Below are positions 49,823-58,710 of a DNA stretch of 64,000 bases, piece by piece. The first letter of the stretch is position 1, and every line of letters begins with the position of its first letter. The notes beneath the pieces are model-generated. The model searched no databases and had not been told where the DNA came from. It was given only the letters and a program-made list of their open reading frames with translations. Position numbers and translations under genes: made by a program. The DNA is from Clostridia bacterium (lineage in GTDB: Bacteria > Bacillota > Clostridia > Christensenellales > Aristaeellaceae). The stretch is from positions 1-64,000 of the forward strand of contig JAFXQO010000001.1 in NCBI GenBank assembly GCA_017527065.1, written 5' to 3'.

Positions 49823-51205
49823 TTAGCGGCCGCCGACGGTGATGTCCGTCACGCGGATCATGGGCTGGCCCACGTTGGTGGGCACGGAGCCGCTCTTCGA
49901 GCCGCACATGCCCTGGGCCATCTGCATATTCCGGCCAACGCGGTCGATCTTCTTAAGGATTTCGCTGCCCTTGCCCACGAGGGTCGCCCCGCGCACGGGC
50001 CGGTCGATCTTGCCGCCCTTGATGAGGTAGCCCTCCATCACGGCGAAGTTGAACTCGCCGGTGGCCGGGTTGACCGAGCCGCCGCCCATCTGCTTAGCGT
50101 AGAGCGCGTCCCCCGCCGTGGCGATGATTTCGGCCTCGTCGTCGGCGCCGGCGGCGATGAAGGTGTTGCGCATGCGGGAGGTGGGGGCGAAGGTGTAGTC
50201 CTGCCGGCGGGCCGAGCCGGTCATGGGCATCTTCATCCTGCGGCCGTTCAGCCGGTCGATCATGTAGTTTTTGAGGATGCCGTTCTCGATGAGCACCAGG
50301 CGGGTGGTGGGCGTGCCCTCGTCGTCGATGTTGAGGGAGCCCCATTCGTTGGCTATGGTGCCGTCGTCGATGGCGGTCACGATGGGGGAGGCGATCTGCT
50401 GGCCCAGCTTGCCGCAGAACTCGCTGTTGTCCAGCGCCACCTGCGTGGCCTCGAGGGAATGGCCGCAGGCCTCGTGGAAGATGACGCCGCCGAAGCCGTT
50501 GTCGATGATGACGGGCATGATGCCGCCGGGGCAGTTGTCCGCGCCGAGCATGGTCACGGCGGTTTCGGCCGCGTGGCGGGCGCAGGCTTCCACATCCACC
50601 TTGTCCCTGAACAGCTCGTAGCCGATCATGCCGCCGGGGCCCTGGCTGCCGGTCTGGTTTTCCTGGCCGTTGGAGGCCATGGCCACCACGAAGAAGCGGG
50701 TATAGACGCGCCGGTCTCCGGTGAACAGGCCCTCGGTGTTGGCGATGAGCACGTCGGTCTCCTTGCCCATGAGCTGCGCGCGCACCTGTTTGATGGCGCT
50801 GTTATAGTCCTTTGCCGCCTGGTACGCCGCGTGGACGAGGCGCGCCTTTTCCGCGCCGCTCACGTCCATGGGCAGGCGCTCGACGGCGTGAATGTTTCGC
50901 GCGATGGAGCCGGTGAGGGTGATGTCGCGGGGAACGTCCTTATTGCCGATGGCGGAGGCCGCCTGCTTCGCCGCCCGGATCAGGCCCGCTTCGCTGGTGT
51001 CGTTTGTGTGCACATACACGCTTTCCAGGCCGTTGTAGATGCGGATGCCCGCGCCGTGCCGCCGCCCGGTATTCGCGCTGTCAATCGCTCCGTCGACCAG
51101 GCTCAGGCTATTGGAGCGCGTATCCTCCATGAACAGTTCCGCGAAATCGCCGCCTGAACGGACCGCCTCAGCGAGCACCCGTTCGGCCGCTGCCTTTGAA
51201 ATCAT
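49823..51205 (-). CDS. tldD: TldD metalloprotease, catalytic subunit (pair 1)
   Basis: A 460-residue zinc protease. The metal site is H244-E-A-C-G-H249 in IFHEACGHSLE, with the conserved Cys ligand in QGMCGSKSG near the C-terminus. The N-terminus LAEAVRSGGDFAELFMEDTRSNSLSLVDG is characteristic. With the adjacent tldE it forms a heterodimer that digests small unfolded peptides. AAGGAGG precedes the ATG. Confidence 0.95.
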   Translation of the reverse strand: MISKAAAERVLAEAVRSGGDFAELFMEDTRSNSLSLVDGAIDSANTGRRHGAGIRIYNGLESVYVHTNDTSEAGLIRAAKQAASAIGNKDVPRDITLTGSIARNIHAVERLPMDVSGAEKARLVHAAYQAAKDYNSAIKQVRAQLMGKETDVLIANTEGLFTGDRRVYTRFFVVAMASNGQENQTGSQGPGGMIGYELFRDKVDVEACARHAAETAVTMLGADNCPGGIMPVIIDNGFGGVIFHEACGHSLEATQVALDNSEFCGKLGQQIASPIVTAIDDGTIANEWGSLNIDDEGTPTTRLVLIENGILKNYMIDRLNGRRMKMPMTGSARRQDYTFAPTSRMRNTFIAAGADDEAEIIATAGDALYAKQMGGGSVNPATGEFNFAVMEGYLIKGGKIDRPVRGATLVGKGSEILKKIDRVGRNMQMAQGMCGSKSGSVPTNVGQPMIRVTDITVGGR

Positions 51206-51374
51206 ACTGCCTTTCCTCCTTGTTTCATTTGCCTCCAGTGCATTGTCTTCATCTTACCATATTCTTTGAACTGTTTCAAGCGCGGCGGACGCGTCCGGCT
51301 CAATTTCGGGATTATGATGCGCTCTTTTATTGCGAAAATTTACAACGCAGGTTCCCATTTCTTTCAAAAACACC

Positions 51375-51403
51375 TTGACAAAGGCGTGAGACGGGAGTAT
51401 AAT
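51375..51403 (+). promoter_or_regulatory. Consensus promoter of the tRNA-Pro/tRNA-Ala operon
   Basis: TTGACA (51375-51380), 17 bases, TATAAT (51398-51403), both exact consensus. About 85 bases of leader with short inverted segments separate it from the first tRNA. The rest of the gap back to tldD contains nothing recognised. Confidence 0.92.
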
Positions 51404-51491
51404 TGCTCTTGTTGTCAGGGATTCAAGCGCGCTCGTGCGAGACAATTCAAGCACGCAGCACTTGAAATGCCTTGAAAAACAACAGTTTCAT

Positions 51492-51568
51492 CTGGGTGTA
51501 GCGCAGTTTGGTAGCGTGCTTGAATGGGGTTCAAGAGGCCGGAGGTTCGAATCCTCTCACCCAGACCA
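51492..51568 (+). tRNA. tRNA-Pro (anticodon GGG)
   Basis: Cloverleaf of 77 bases: acceptor CTGGGTG/CACCCAG, anticodon stem CTTGA/TCAAG with loop ATGGGGT, giving anticodon GGG with U33 and G37. The T arm contains GTTCGAAT, and CCA is encoded. It reads CCC/CCU. Confidence 0.96.
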
Positions 51569-51572
51569 TTTT

Positions 51573-51645
51573 GGGGCATTAGCACAGTTGGTAGCGCGCA
51601 ACGTTCGCATCGTTGAGGTCAGGGGTTCGAATCCCCTATGCTCCA
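51573..51645 (+). tRNA. tRNA-Ala (anticodon CGC)
   Basis: Cloverleaf of 73 bases: acceptor GGGGCAT/ATGCTCC with the G3-U70 pair that identifies alanine tRNAs, anticodon stem CAACG/CGTTG and loop TTCGCAT. The 3' CCA is not encoded, unlike its neighbour. It reads GCG, a frequent codon here. Confidence 0.96.
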
Positions 51646-51655
51646 CTTGCACAGG

Positions 51656-51693
51656 CAAATCCGAACCGGTTGATCGGCTCGGGTTTGTTTTTT
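51656..51693 (+). terminator. Terminator of the tRNA operon
   Basis: Arms 51656-51668 and 51675-51687 pair with one mismatch, followed by six T residues. Confidence 0.85.
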
Positions 51694-51809
51694 ATTTTGG
51701 ATAAGACGGAATCCATTCTTCCACCGTGGGAAACGCGACCCGCACGACGCGCCGGGAAATATTCTACGGAACATAGAAAAATTACTTGACAGATTATACG
51801 AATTAGGTG

Positions 51810-51838
51810 TTCAATAGAGCGTAGAGATCGGCTATGAT
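51810..51838 (+). promoter_or_regulatory. Candidate promoter of the XRE-tldD-tldE operon
   Basis: TTCAAT (51810-51815), 17 bases, TATGAT (51833-51838). A better -35, TTGACA at 51786-51791, has no good -10 at normal spacing. The rest of 51694-51954 shows nothing else except a short overlapping frame. Confidence 0.4.
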
Positions 51839-51954
51839 GATTGCGAAACAGATGAAACGGCCGCGGAATGGCCGAAGCGGAAGGGAGCGATCATGATGGA
51901 TGCGGTCTCGATGAAGAAAACGCCTGTCAACGCGGTCATATCCGGAGGGGAAGC

Positions 51955-53040
51955 ATGGAGAACAAACTGGCAGAAAACATCCGCGATTATCGGAAAAGCC
52001 TGGGACTCACTCAGGAACAGCTGGCGGAGAGACTCGAGATCACGCTGGGAACGGTTTCCAAGTGGGAGAGAGGCAGCTCTGAGCCGGATCTGGGATACAT
52101 CATGGACCTGGCCGAACTCTTCCATGTGTCGGTGGATGCGCTGGTCGGCTTCACCATGCATGGCGCCGACGCCGGCGAGGAGGCCGGACGGATCGAGGCC
52201 ATGGTGAACAAGGCGCCGTTTGAGGAAGTGGAAGTGGAATACGAGAACGCGCTGAAGAAATTCCCCAATCATTTTCAGATCGTGTTCGGCGCCGCGTCCA
52301 TCTGCAAGCGCTATGGCACGCTGCATCAGGATGAAACGCACCTGAAGCGGGCGCTGGAGCTGTACCGGCACGCCATGGAGCTGCTCCCGCAGAACAGCTG
52401 TCCGGAGATCAACGAGGTGCTCATCCGGAACGAGATCGCGGGATGCTACGCCGACCTGAAGGAATACAAGAAGGCTGTGGAGGAATACAAGAAGAACAAT
52501 CTCAGCGGGAACAGCGACGCCAACATCGGCCTTCTGATGATCCTGCACAAAATGAATGTGGAGGAAGGCATCGAGTACACGGAGAGGGCTTTCATCAACC
52601 AACTCAGCAATATAACAACCGTCATGCGCGGATATATCCACTATTACATGGAAACGGGAAACACGGCCCGGTGCCTCCGGACGGCGGAATGGATGATCGA
52701 GCTTCTGAGGAAATCGAAGGAAAAGCCGGATCAGCGTTCCTATCTGGACAAGATTATCAGCCTGTATGGCCTGCTTCGGGCCGTCGTCCTGGATTCGGAG
52801 GGACAGACGGAAGAATCGGAAGAGGCGCTGCGCGAGGCCGTCCAAATGGCCAGGGCCTTTGACGCCGATCCGGTGTACACGCTGGAGAACGTGGCCTTTA
52901 CGGAGCACGCGCCGAATTCGGTCTATGTCTATGACGACAAGGGGCCGACCGCCGTGGACGGGCTGCGCGGCACCCTGGACGAGGTGGGAGACCTTGTGTC
53001 CGCCTCATTCCGCGTAAAGTTTGAAAAGGCAATCGGGTAA
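51955..53040 (+). CDS. XRE-family regulator with C-terminal helical repeats
   Basis: A 361-residue protein. The N-terminal HTH (residues about 6-60: NIRDYRKSLGLTQEQLAERL, TVSKWERGSSEPDLGYI) is of Cro/C1 type. The remainder is helical with TPR-like spacing (EYENALKKFPNHFQIVFGA, EIAGCYADLKEYKKAVEEYKK). Domain order recalls peptide-sensing RRNPP regulators, though XRE-TPR proteins of other function are common. The ATG has GGAGGGG six bases upstream; an in-frame ATG at 51868 would add an unusual 29-residue tail. It stands 35 bases before tldD2 and probably controls that pair. Confidence 0.85.
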   Translation: MENKLAENIRDYRKSLGLTQEQLAERLEITLGTVSKWERGSSEPDLGYIMDLAELFHVSVDALVGFTMHGADAGEEAGRIEAMVNKAPFEEVEVEYENALKKFPNHFQIVFGAASICKRYGTLHQDETHLKRALELYRHAMELLPQNSCPEINEVLIRNEIAGCYADLKEYKKAVEEYKKNNLSGNSDANIGLLMILHKMNVEEGIEYTERAFINQLSNITTVMRGYIHYYMETGNTARCLRTAEWMIELLRKSKEKPDQRSYLDKIISLYGLLRAVVLDSEGQTEESEEALREAVQMARAFDADPVYTLENVAFTEHAPNSVYVYDDKGPTAVDGLRGTLDEVGDLVSASFRVKFEKAIG

Positions 53041-53075
53041 AATCAAACCATGAAAAGGAAAGGAGAAACCAACCC

Positions 53076-54413
53076 ATGATCCAGTTTCGGGAAGGCTATT
53101 ATGCCGATATCCGCACCGAAGACCGGAGCCATACCGTGATTTCCTATAAGGCGGGAATCCTCGAGGAAATGAAAACGCGCGTGGAGCGCCAGGCCTTTCT
53201 TCGGGTTTACGACGGCAAGCTCTGGTACTACGCCTCCGTGACCGACATCGACCACCTGCAGGAGACCCTGGACGGGCTCTACGCCGCCGCCACGGAAAAC
53301 CCGCAGATCCTGGAGGACCCCGTCGTGCGCCGTTTTGAGAGGAACCGCGACGCCGTTTCCAGCTTCGACGGCTGCTCCGTCCGGGATGTGCCGCTGAAGG
53401 AGAAGCAGGCGCTCCTTTTGTCCTATCTGCCCCTGCTCTCCGAAGATCCCTGCGTCACCATGCCGACGGGCACCTATCTCGACCGCAACAGCCGGTTCTC
53501 CTTCCAGTCCAGCCTGGGCGCGGATATCCGCTATGATTATCAGACCTGCGGCCTGGCTTTTTCCTGCAGCATGGCGGAGGGGGAGAAAAAGTTCAACGGC
53601 GACTGGCAGAAAGGCGGAACGCGCTTTGACGAGATGAAGGGGCTGGAAGCGGAGATCCGCGCGGCGGTCGCGGAGCGGACGGCCTTCCTCAGAAATTCCG
53701 TCCCGGCCGAGACCGGAAAGTTTCCGGTCGTCCTGTCGCCTGAGGCCGCGGGCGTGTTCGCGCATGAATCCTTCGGCCACAAGTCCGAGTCCGACTTCAT
53801 GCTCTCCGACGAAACCATGAAAAACGAATGGGAGATCGGCAAGGCCGTCGGCTCTCCCATCCTGTCCATAATCGACTGCGGCAGCGTCCCCGGAAGCGGC
53901 TTCGTTCCCTATGACGACGAAGGCACCAGGGCCCGCAAAAACTACCTCATCAAAAACGGCGTGCTGGCGGGCCGGCTTCACAGCGCGCAGACGGCCGCCG
54001 CGCTGGATGAAGGGCTGACCGGAAACGCCCGGGCGATCGACTGCACCTTCGAGCCCATCGTCCGCATGACCACCACGTATATCGAAGGCGGCGACCTGGA
54101 TTTCGACCAGCTCATCGCCCCCGTCGAGAAGGGCTATTTCATCAAGACAATACGGCACGGCAGCGGCCTGAGCACCTTTACCATCGCGCCGAGCCTGGCC
54201 TACGAAATCGTCGGCGGCAAGCTGGGGCGTCCCGTCCAGATCAGCGTGCTGACGGGTTCTGTTTTCGAGACGCTGGGGCTGATCGACGGGCTGACAAAAG
54301 ACGTTCAGCTTCTGTCCTTTGTCGAGGGCGGCTGCGGAAAAATGGAGCAGATGAACCTTCCCGTCGGTTTCGGCGGCCCGTTTGTCCGGGTATCGTCCAT
54401 GAACATTCAGTGA
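53076..54413 (+). CDS. TldD-like metalloprotease, catalytic subunit (pair 2)
   Basis: A 445-residue second TldD. The zinc site is H230-E-S-F-G-H235 and the third ligand Cys is in GGCGKMEQ near the C-terminus. It is clearly divergent from the window's other TldD: the motif reads HESFGHKSE rather than HEACGHSLE, and the N-terminus lacks the long LAEAVRSGG helix. It therefore does not look like a recent duplicate. GGAG precedes the ATG, and the partner gene starts within 11 bases of its stop. Confidence 0.92.
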   Translation: MIQFREGYYADIRTEDRSHTVISYKAGILEEMKTRVERQAFLRVYDGKLWYYASVTDIDHLQETLDGLYAAATENPQILEDPVVRRFERNRDAVSSFDGCSVRDVPLKEKQALLLSYLPLLSEDPCVTMPTGTYLDRNSRFSFQSSLGADIRYDYQTCGLAFSCSMAEGEKKFNGDWQKGGTRFDEMKGLEAEIRAAVAERTAFLRNSVPAETGKFPVVLSPEAAGVFAHESFGHKSESDFMLSDETMKNEWEIGKAVGSPILSIIDCGSVPGSGFVPYDDEGTRARKNYLIKNGVLAGRLHSAQTAAALDEGLTGNARAIDCTFEPIVRMTTTYIEGGDLDFDQLIAPVEKGYFIKTIRHGSGLSTFTIAPSLAYEIVGGKLGRPVQISVLTGSVFETLGLIDGLTKDVQLLSFVEGGCGKMEQMNLPVGFGGPFVRVSSMNIQ

Positions 54414-54423
54414 GGTGAGCAGA

Positions 54424-55641
54424 ATGGAGAAGGAATTCATCAAAGAAACCGAGCGTTCCGTCACGCTGAACGTCACGGCGGGCAAGATCGACAGTTTTCG
54501 GGAGCTTGAGAAGACCACCGGGACGGTCCGCGTCTATGACAACGGCTGCATCGGCGTCGCCGGCTGCCTTGGGGAGCCCGATGAAAAAGAACTGACCGCC
54601 AGGGCGGAGGAAGCGCTGGCCTTCGGCATCCCTTACCCCTGCGGGATGGAAGGCCCGCTGGCGCTGGAAGACCTGCGCGAGAAGGAGATCATCCCCATTC
54701 CCGAATTCATCCCCACGATGCAGTCTTTCCTGGACCGGCTGGGCGAAATGTGTCCGAAGTTCGCGCTGACAAACAAGATCAGCCTGACATACAACCGGTC
54801 GGAATACCGCAACGGGGCCGGGCGGCGGCTGGTCAGCTCCGGCCGGGCGTTCAACCTGGAGCTGGTCGTCCAGAACCGGGGCTCCGGGAATCTGTTCGAC
54901 ACCTTCCTGGGTTGGTCGGGAGACCACTTTGACGCGGAGACGTTGCTTGCATACTTCAAAAAGCAATACGACGCCTTCTATAACCCTGTGGACCTGGAGC
55001 CCGGCCGATATCCCGTCATCGCCGCCGCTCCGGATTTATTCGGGGCGTTTCTCCAGCACTTTGTGGGCGATCTTTACGCCGCCGGCGCTTCCCTGCTCAG
55101 CGGCAAGTTCGGCCAGAAGGTTTTTTCGGATAAACTGACGCTCCGGGACGACATGAACCCCGCCACGGCGCCCGGCGTCTGCTTCTTTGACGCCGAAGGC
55201 TGCGTCGCGCCGGATTTCAGGCCGACACTCATCGAAAACGGCGTCCTGAAGGGACTGCTGACGACGAAAAAAACGGCCGGGCAGTACGGCCTTCCCAATC
55301 TCGGCACCGCTTCTGCGGCCTATGACGGCGTGCCCGGCCTGGGATTCCACGGCCTGTACCTGGAGCCGACCGCCCGCAGCCTGAAGGAGCTGGTACCGGG
55401 CAAGGCGGTGTTTGTCGTGATGGCGTCCGGCGGCGACGTTACGCCCGAGGGCCATTTCGCGACGCCGGTGCAGATGGCGTATCTGATGGAAGGCGGTCAG
55501 CTGGTGGGGCGTCTGCCGGAGCTCAGCGTCAGCGGGCATTTCTACGATATGCTTGGCAAGGACTTCATGGGCTGTGTCCACGATGACCCCATCGAGGGCA
55601 GCAAGCTTTGCGGCATTGAAATGAATGTGGAAAAAGTATAG
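54424..55641 (+). CDS. TldE-like non-catalytic subunit (pair 2)
   Basis: A 405-residue TldE/PmbA-like protein. No HExxxH is present; the equivalent segment reads FGAFLQHFVGDLYAAGASLL. C-terminal segments include DVTPEGHFATPVQMAYLMEGGQLVGRLPELSVSGH. The ATG after GAGGTGA was preferred to an upstream GTG that is part of the ribosome site. It should pair with the preceding TldD-like enzyme. Confidence 0.9.
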   Translation: MEKEFIKETERSVTLNVTAGKIDSFRELEKTTGTVRVYDNGCIGVAGCLGEPDEKELTARAEEALAFGIPYPCGMEGPLALEDLREKEIIPIPEFIPTMQSFLDRLGEMCPKFALTNKISLTYNRSEYRNGAGRRLVSSGRAFNLELVVQNRGSGNLFDTFLGWSGDHFDAETLLAYFKKQYDAFYNPVDLEPGRYPVIAAAPDLFGAFLQHFVGDLYAAGASLLSGKFGQKVFSDKLTLRDDMNPATAPGVCFFDAEGCVAPDFRPTLIENGVLKGLLTTKKTAGQYGLPNLGTASAAYDGVPGLGFHGLYLEPTARSLKELVPGKAVFVVMASGGDVTPEGHFATPVQMAYLMEGGQLVGRLPELSVSGHFYDMLGKDFMGCVHDDPIEGSKLCGIEMNVEKV

Positions 55642-55671
55642 CGTGACCTGTCATCGCGCCAGGCAAACCAA

Positions 55672-55704
55672 GGGCCCCCACGTCCGCGCGGGACGTGGGG
55701 GCCC
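55672..55704. terminator. Strong hairpin between convergent genes
   Basis: Fourteen-base arms (55672-55685 and 55691-55704) pair perfectly. The minus-strand side is followed by TTGGTTT and the plus side has no T run. It separates tldE2 from the araC-type gene. Confidence 0.75.
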
Positions 55705-55756
55705 GATATGTCTCGCTCAAAAGGCGATCGTCCGGGGGCGTCGTCCAAGGAATCCC

Positions 55757-56659
55757 TCACTGGCTCCCGTATATCTCCCTGAACCCGGAGGGCGTGCACT
55801 TCTTCACATCCCGGAAGACCCGGTTGAAGGTGGCGATGCTGCCGAAGCCGACGCTGAGGGCGATATCCTGGATGGACTGCCGGGAGTGGATCAGCAGCTC
55901 CGCCGCCATGCTGACGCGCTTCTGACGCAGGTAGTCGGAAAAGGCGACGCCGATCTGCTGCTTGAACATGCGCGAGAAATAGCACTTGGAAAAGCCGGTG
56001 AAGGCGCTGATGTCGTCCAGCGTGATGTTCTTCATGTAGTTCTGGTCGATATACAGCCGCGCGCTCTCCATGAGCTCGGGATCCGTCTTGCTGTTCTGCG
56101 CGTCGTAGCGGCGCAGGGCGTGGGACATATTGAACTGGCCCAGCCGGGCGTACATCTGCAGCAGGTAGGAATAGCAGATGCTGTTCCAGAGGAATTCCTT
56201 TTTGTCGTAGCAGTTGACGATTCGCATCAGCAGCGCCCGGATGGAATCCTGGGCCTCCGGCTGCTCCGTGAGGTATATCGGAATGTTCAGAATGCCCTCG
56301 ATGAGGTTCATGTCGCGCATGTTGAAGATGTTGTCCGGCTCGAACAGTATGAGATACCGGGCGCTTCCCTCCTGCATGGTGAGGCTGTGCACCCAGTTCG
56401 GCGGGATGATCAGCACCTCGTCGGACTGCACGCGGTAGCTGAAATCCGCCACCGTGTAGAGCACCTCGCCTCTGACCGGCACGATGATTTCCACAGCGGA
56501 ATGAAAGTGGCTTTCATAGTGCCAGGGCGTTTCCGAATACCAGAGCCGCAGGGAGGAGTGGTCGATGTAGGTGACGTACTCCTGCATGCCCTTCATGATG
56601 CGAAAGCCGTCAGGGAAGCGACTGCGCGACATGATTTCCGCGTGTCCATTGTTTTCCAT
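55757..56659 (-). CDS. AraC-family transcriptional regulator
   Basis: A 300-residue regulator. An N-terminal cupin sensing domain (HYESHFHSAVEIIVPVRGE ... VLIIPPNWVHS, metal/sugar-binding-like His) is followed by the C-terminal double HTH (ITLDDISAFTGFSKCYFSRMFKQQ; SIQDIALSVGFGSIATFNRVFR). It is the last gene of the sugar transporter operon, 23 bases after the second permease, and probably activates it in response to the imported sugar. Confidence 0.93.
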   Translation of the reverse strand: MENNGHAEIMSRSRFPDGFRIMKGMQEYVTYIDHSSLRLWYSETPWHYESHFHSAVEIIVPVRGEVLYTVADFSYRVQSDEVLIIPPNWVHSLTMQEGSARYLILFEPDNIFNMRDMNLIEGILNIPIYLTEQPEAQDSIRALLMRIVNCYDKKEFLWNSICYSYLLQMYARLGQFNMSHALRRYDAQNSKTDPELMESARLYIDQNYMKNITLDDISAFTGFSKCYFSRMFKQQIGVAFSDYLRQKRVSMAAELLIHSRQSIQDIALSVGFGSIATFNRVFRDVKKCTPSGFREIYGSQ

Positions 56660-56682
56660 AACAAGACCTCCGCCCGATCAAT

Positions 56683-57606
56683 TCAGCCCTTCACGCTGCC
56701 CAACGCCATGCCGGTGACGAAGTACTTCTGCAGGAAAGGATACACCACCAGGATGGGGATGGTGGAAATCACCGTGATGGCGCAGCGGATGGTGACGGGC
56801 GTGGTCTTGGTGCTGTTGGAATTGGCCAGGGCTTCCGCCGTGGCCTTGCCCGCGTTGGCGCTGGCCTGGGTGGTGGCGAGCTTCATTTTGAGCAGGTACT
56901 GCAGCGTGAGCAGGTTCTTTTTACTGGCGCAGTACAGATGGGTATCGAACCAGCTGTTCCAGCTGCCCACGGCCACGAACAGGGCCACGGTGGCCAGCAC
57001 CGGCGTGCACAGCGGGAAGATGATCTGCCAGTAGACGCGGATGTCTCCCGCGCCGTCGATGCGCGCCGATTCCACCAGGGCGTCCGGCAGGCCCACGATG
57101 TAGGTGCGGATCACGATCATGTTGAAGCAGGAGAACATGGTGGGGATGATGTAGACCCAGTAGCTCTTGGACAGATGCAGGGTCTTGGTAATCAGCAGGT
57201 AATTGGGGATCAGGCCGGCGTTGATATACATGGTGAGCACCAGCATGGTGGTGATGAGCTTGCGAAGCACATACTCCCTGCGGGCCAGGGCGTAAGCCAG
57301 CATGCCCGTCCAGAACAGGTTGAGCAGCGTGATCAGCACGGTTTTGGAGGCGGAAATCCAGGCCGCCTGATACACGGCGGGATCCTGCAGGATGGAGCGG
57401 TAGCTCTGCAGGCTGAACACGCGCGGCCACAGGCTGATGCCGCCCTTGAGGGCGTCCGTGCCGTCGTTGAAGGAATAGGCCAAGGTGTTGATCACGGGGT
57501 AGAGGGTGACGAACATCAGCAGGATCAGGATGCAGGTGTTGACGATCGGGAACACGACGTCGTTGCGCCTGCGCGGCCTTTTGTTCATTTCGATCGAGTT
57601 TGTCAT
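56683..57606 (-). CDS. Sugar ABC transporter permease, LplC/YtcP type
   Basis: A 307-residue permease with six membrane helices. The coupling EAA motif is DALVESARIDGAGDIRVYWQIIFPLC. Together with the neighbouring permease it forms the channel of a CUT1-type importer. The ATPase is not encoded here; such systems usually share an MsmX/MsiK-like ATPase from elsewhere. Confidence 0.94.
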   Translation of the reverse strand: MTNSIEMNKRPRRRNDVVFPIVNTCILILLMFVTLYPVINTLAYSFNDGTDALKGGISLWPRVFSLQSYRSILQDPAVYQAAWISASKTVLITLLNLFWTGMLAYALARREYVLRKLITTMLVLTMYINAGLIPNYLLITKTLHLSKSYWVYIIPTMFSCFNMIVIRTYIVGLPDALVESARIDGAGDIRVYWQIIFPLCTPVLATVALFVAVGSWNSWFDTHLYCASKKNLLTLQYLLKMKLATTQASANAGKATAEALANSNSTKTTPVTIRCAITVISTIPILVVYPFLQKYFVTGMALGSVKG

Positions 57607-57621
57607 GTCTGTTTCCCTCCC

Positions 57622-58578
57622 TTACACCAGCGTGTCTTCGCCGAGTCTCTTCGCGATGAAGTTGGCGGAGACGAGCAGTATGATGGCGACGACGCTCTTG
57701 AACATGCCGGCGGCGGTGGCCACGCCCATATCCATCTGCTGGATGCCGTACTCCAGCACGAAGATGTCGATGGTGCGGGAATAGCTGGCCACCAGGCCGT
57801 TGCCCAGCAGGTACTGGATCTCGAAGCCGGCCTCCATCAGGTGGCCGATGTTCATGATGAGCAGGATGATGAACGTCGAGCGGATGCCGGGAAGGGTGAC
57901 GTGCATGATGCGGTGGAACCGGCCCGCGCCGTCGATGGCCGCCGCCTCGTACAGGCTCGGGTCGATGCTCGTCATGGCGGAGATGTAGATGATCGTGCCC
58001 CAGCCGACTTCCTTCCACACATTGATGACGCCGACCAGCCACCAGAAGTATTTGCCCTCGCCCAGCCAGAATATGGGCGTTTTGGCGAGGCCGACGCCGG
58101 TCAGAAGCGCGTTGATGGGGCCGTTGGTCGCGAAAATATTCTGCGCCATGGCCACGACGATGACCATGGACAGGAAGTGGGGCAGATAGGTGACGGTCTG
58201 CACCGTGCGCTTGAAGCCGCGGTTGCGCACTTCGTTCAGGAGGATGGCCAGCAGGATGGCCGACACCGTGCCGAACACCAGGTTGATGACGCTCATGGCC
58301 AGCGTGTTGCGGATTGCCTGGTAAAAGTCCGGGCGGCTGAACAGCCATTTGAAGTTGGCCAGCCCGTTATAGGGCGTGATGCCGCGGGCCACCAGCTTGC
58401 GGTTGCCGTAATCCTTGAAGGCGTTGATCCAGCCCCACATGGGCACGTAGTTGAACAGAAGCACATAGAGGAACATCGGCACGGACATCAGCGCCAGCTG
58501 CCACTGGCCAGCCAGCTGGCGGAAGAATCCTTTGCGTTTGCCTGTGCGCAGCTTGACGCCCTGGGTGTACTCGGTCAT
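57622..58578 (-). CDS. Sugar ABC transporter permease, LplB type
   Basis: A 318-residue permease with six membrane helices, first at about residues 30-50 (LMSVPMFLYVLLFNYVPMWG). The EAA motif is SLYEAAAIDGAGRFHRIMHVTLPGI. The ATG with GGGGAGAG upstream was used; the longer in-frame start has no ribosome site. The next permease begins 15 bases after its stop. Confidence 0.94.
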   Translation of the reverse strand: MTEYTQGVKLRTGKRKGFFRQLAGQWQLALMSVPMFLYVLLFNYVPMWGWINAFKDYGNRKLVARGITPYNGLANFKWLFSRPDFYQAIRNTLAMSVINLVFGTVSAILLAILLNEVRNRGFKRTVQTVTYLPHFLSMVIVVAMAQNIFATNGPINALLTGVGLAKTPIFWLGEGKYFWWLVGVINVWKEVGWGTIIYISAMTSIDPSLYEAAAIDGAGRFHRIMHVTLPGIRSTFIILLIMNIGHLMEAGFEIQYLLGNGLVASYSRTIDIFVLEYGIQQMDMGVATAAGMFKSVVAIILLVSANFIAKRLGEDTLV

Positions 58579-58620
58579 GGCTCTCTCCCCCGATACAGTA
58601 TAGTTTGAATGTCGGTTTTC

Positions 58621-58661
58621 CAAATTCCGCTTTGTAAAAACCTCTCTCAAAGCAGAATTTG
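58621..58661. repeat. Inverted repeat in the leader of the permease genes
   Basis: The 14-base arms 58621-58634 and 58648-58661 (CAAATTC-GCTTTG type) are complementary with one mismatch, separated by 13 bases. It sits just downstream (minus strand) of the terminator that follows the binding-protein gene. Confidence 0.65.
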
Positions 58662-58696
58662 AAAAACCAAGGGGAGAGAGAAGCTCTCTCCCCTTG
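58662..58696 (-). terminator. Intercistronic terminator between binding protein and permeases
   Basis: A 13-bp stem (58668-58680 with 58684-58696) with a 3-base loop, followed on the minus strand by GGTTTTTC. No promoter is seen before the permease genes, so it likely lowers permease expression relative to the binding protein. Confidence 0.88.
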
Positions 58697-58710
58697 ATTG
58701 CGAAGGTATC

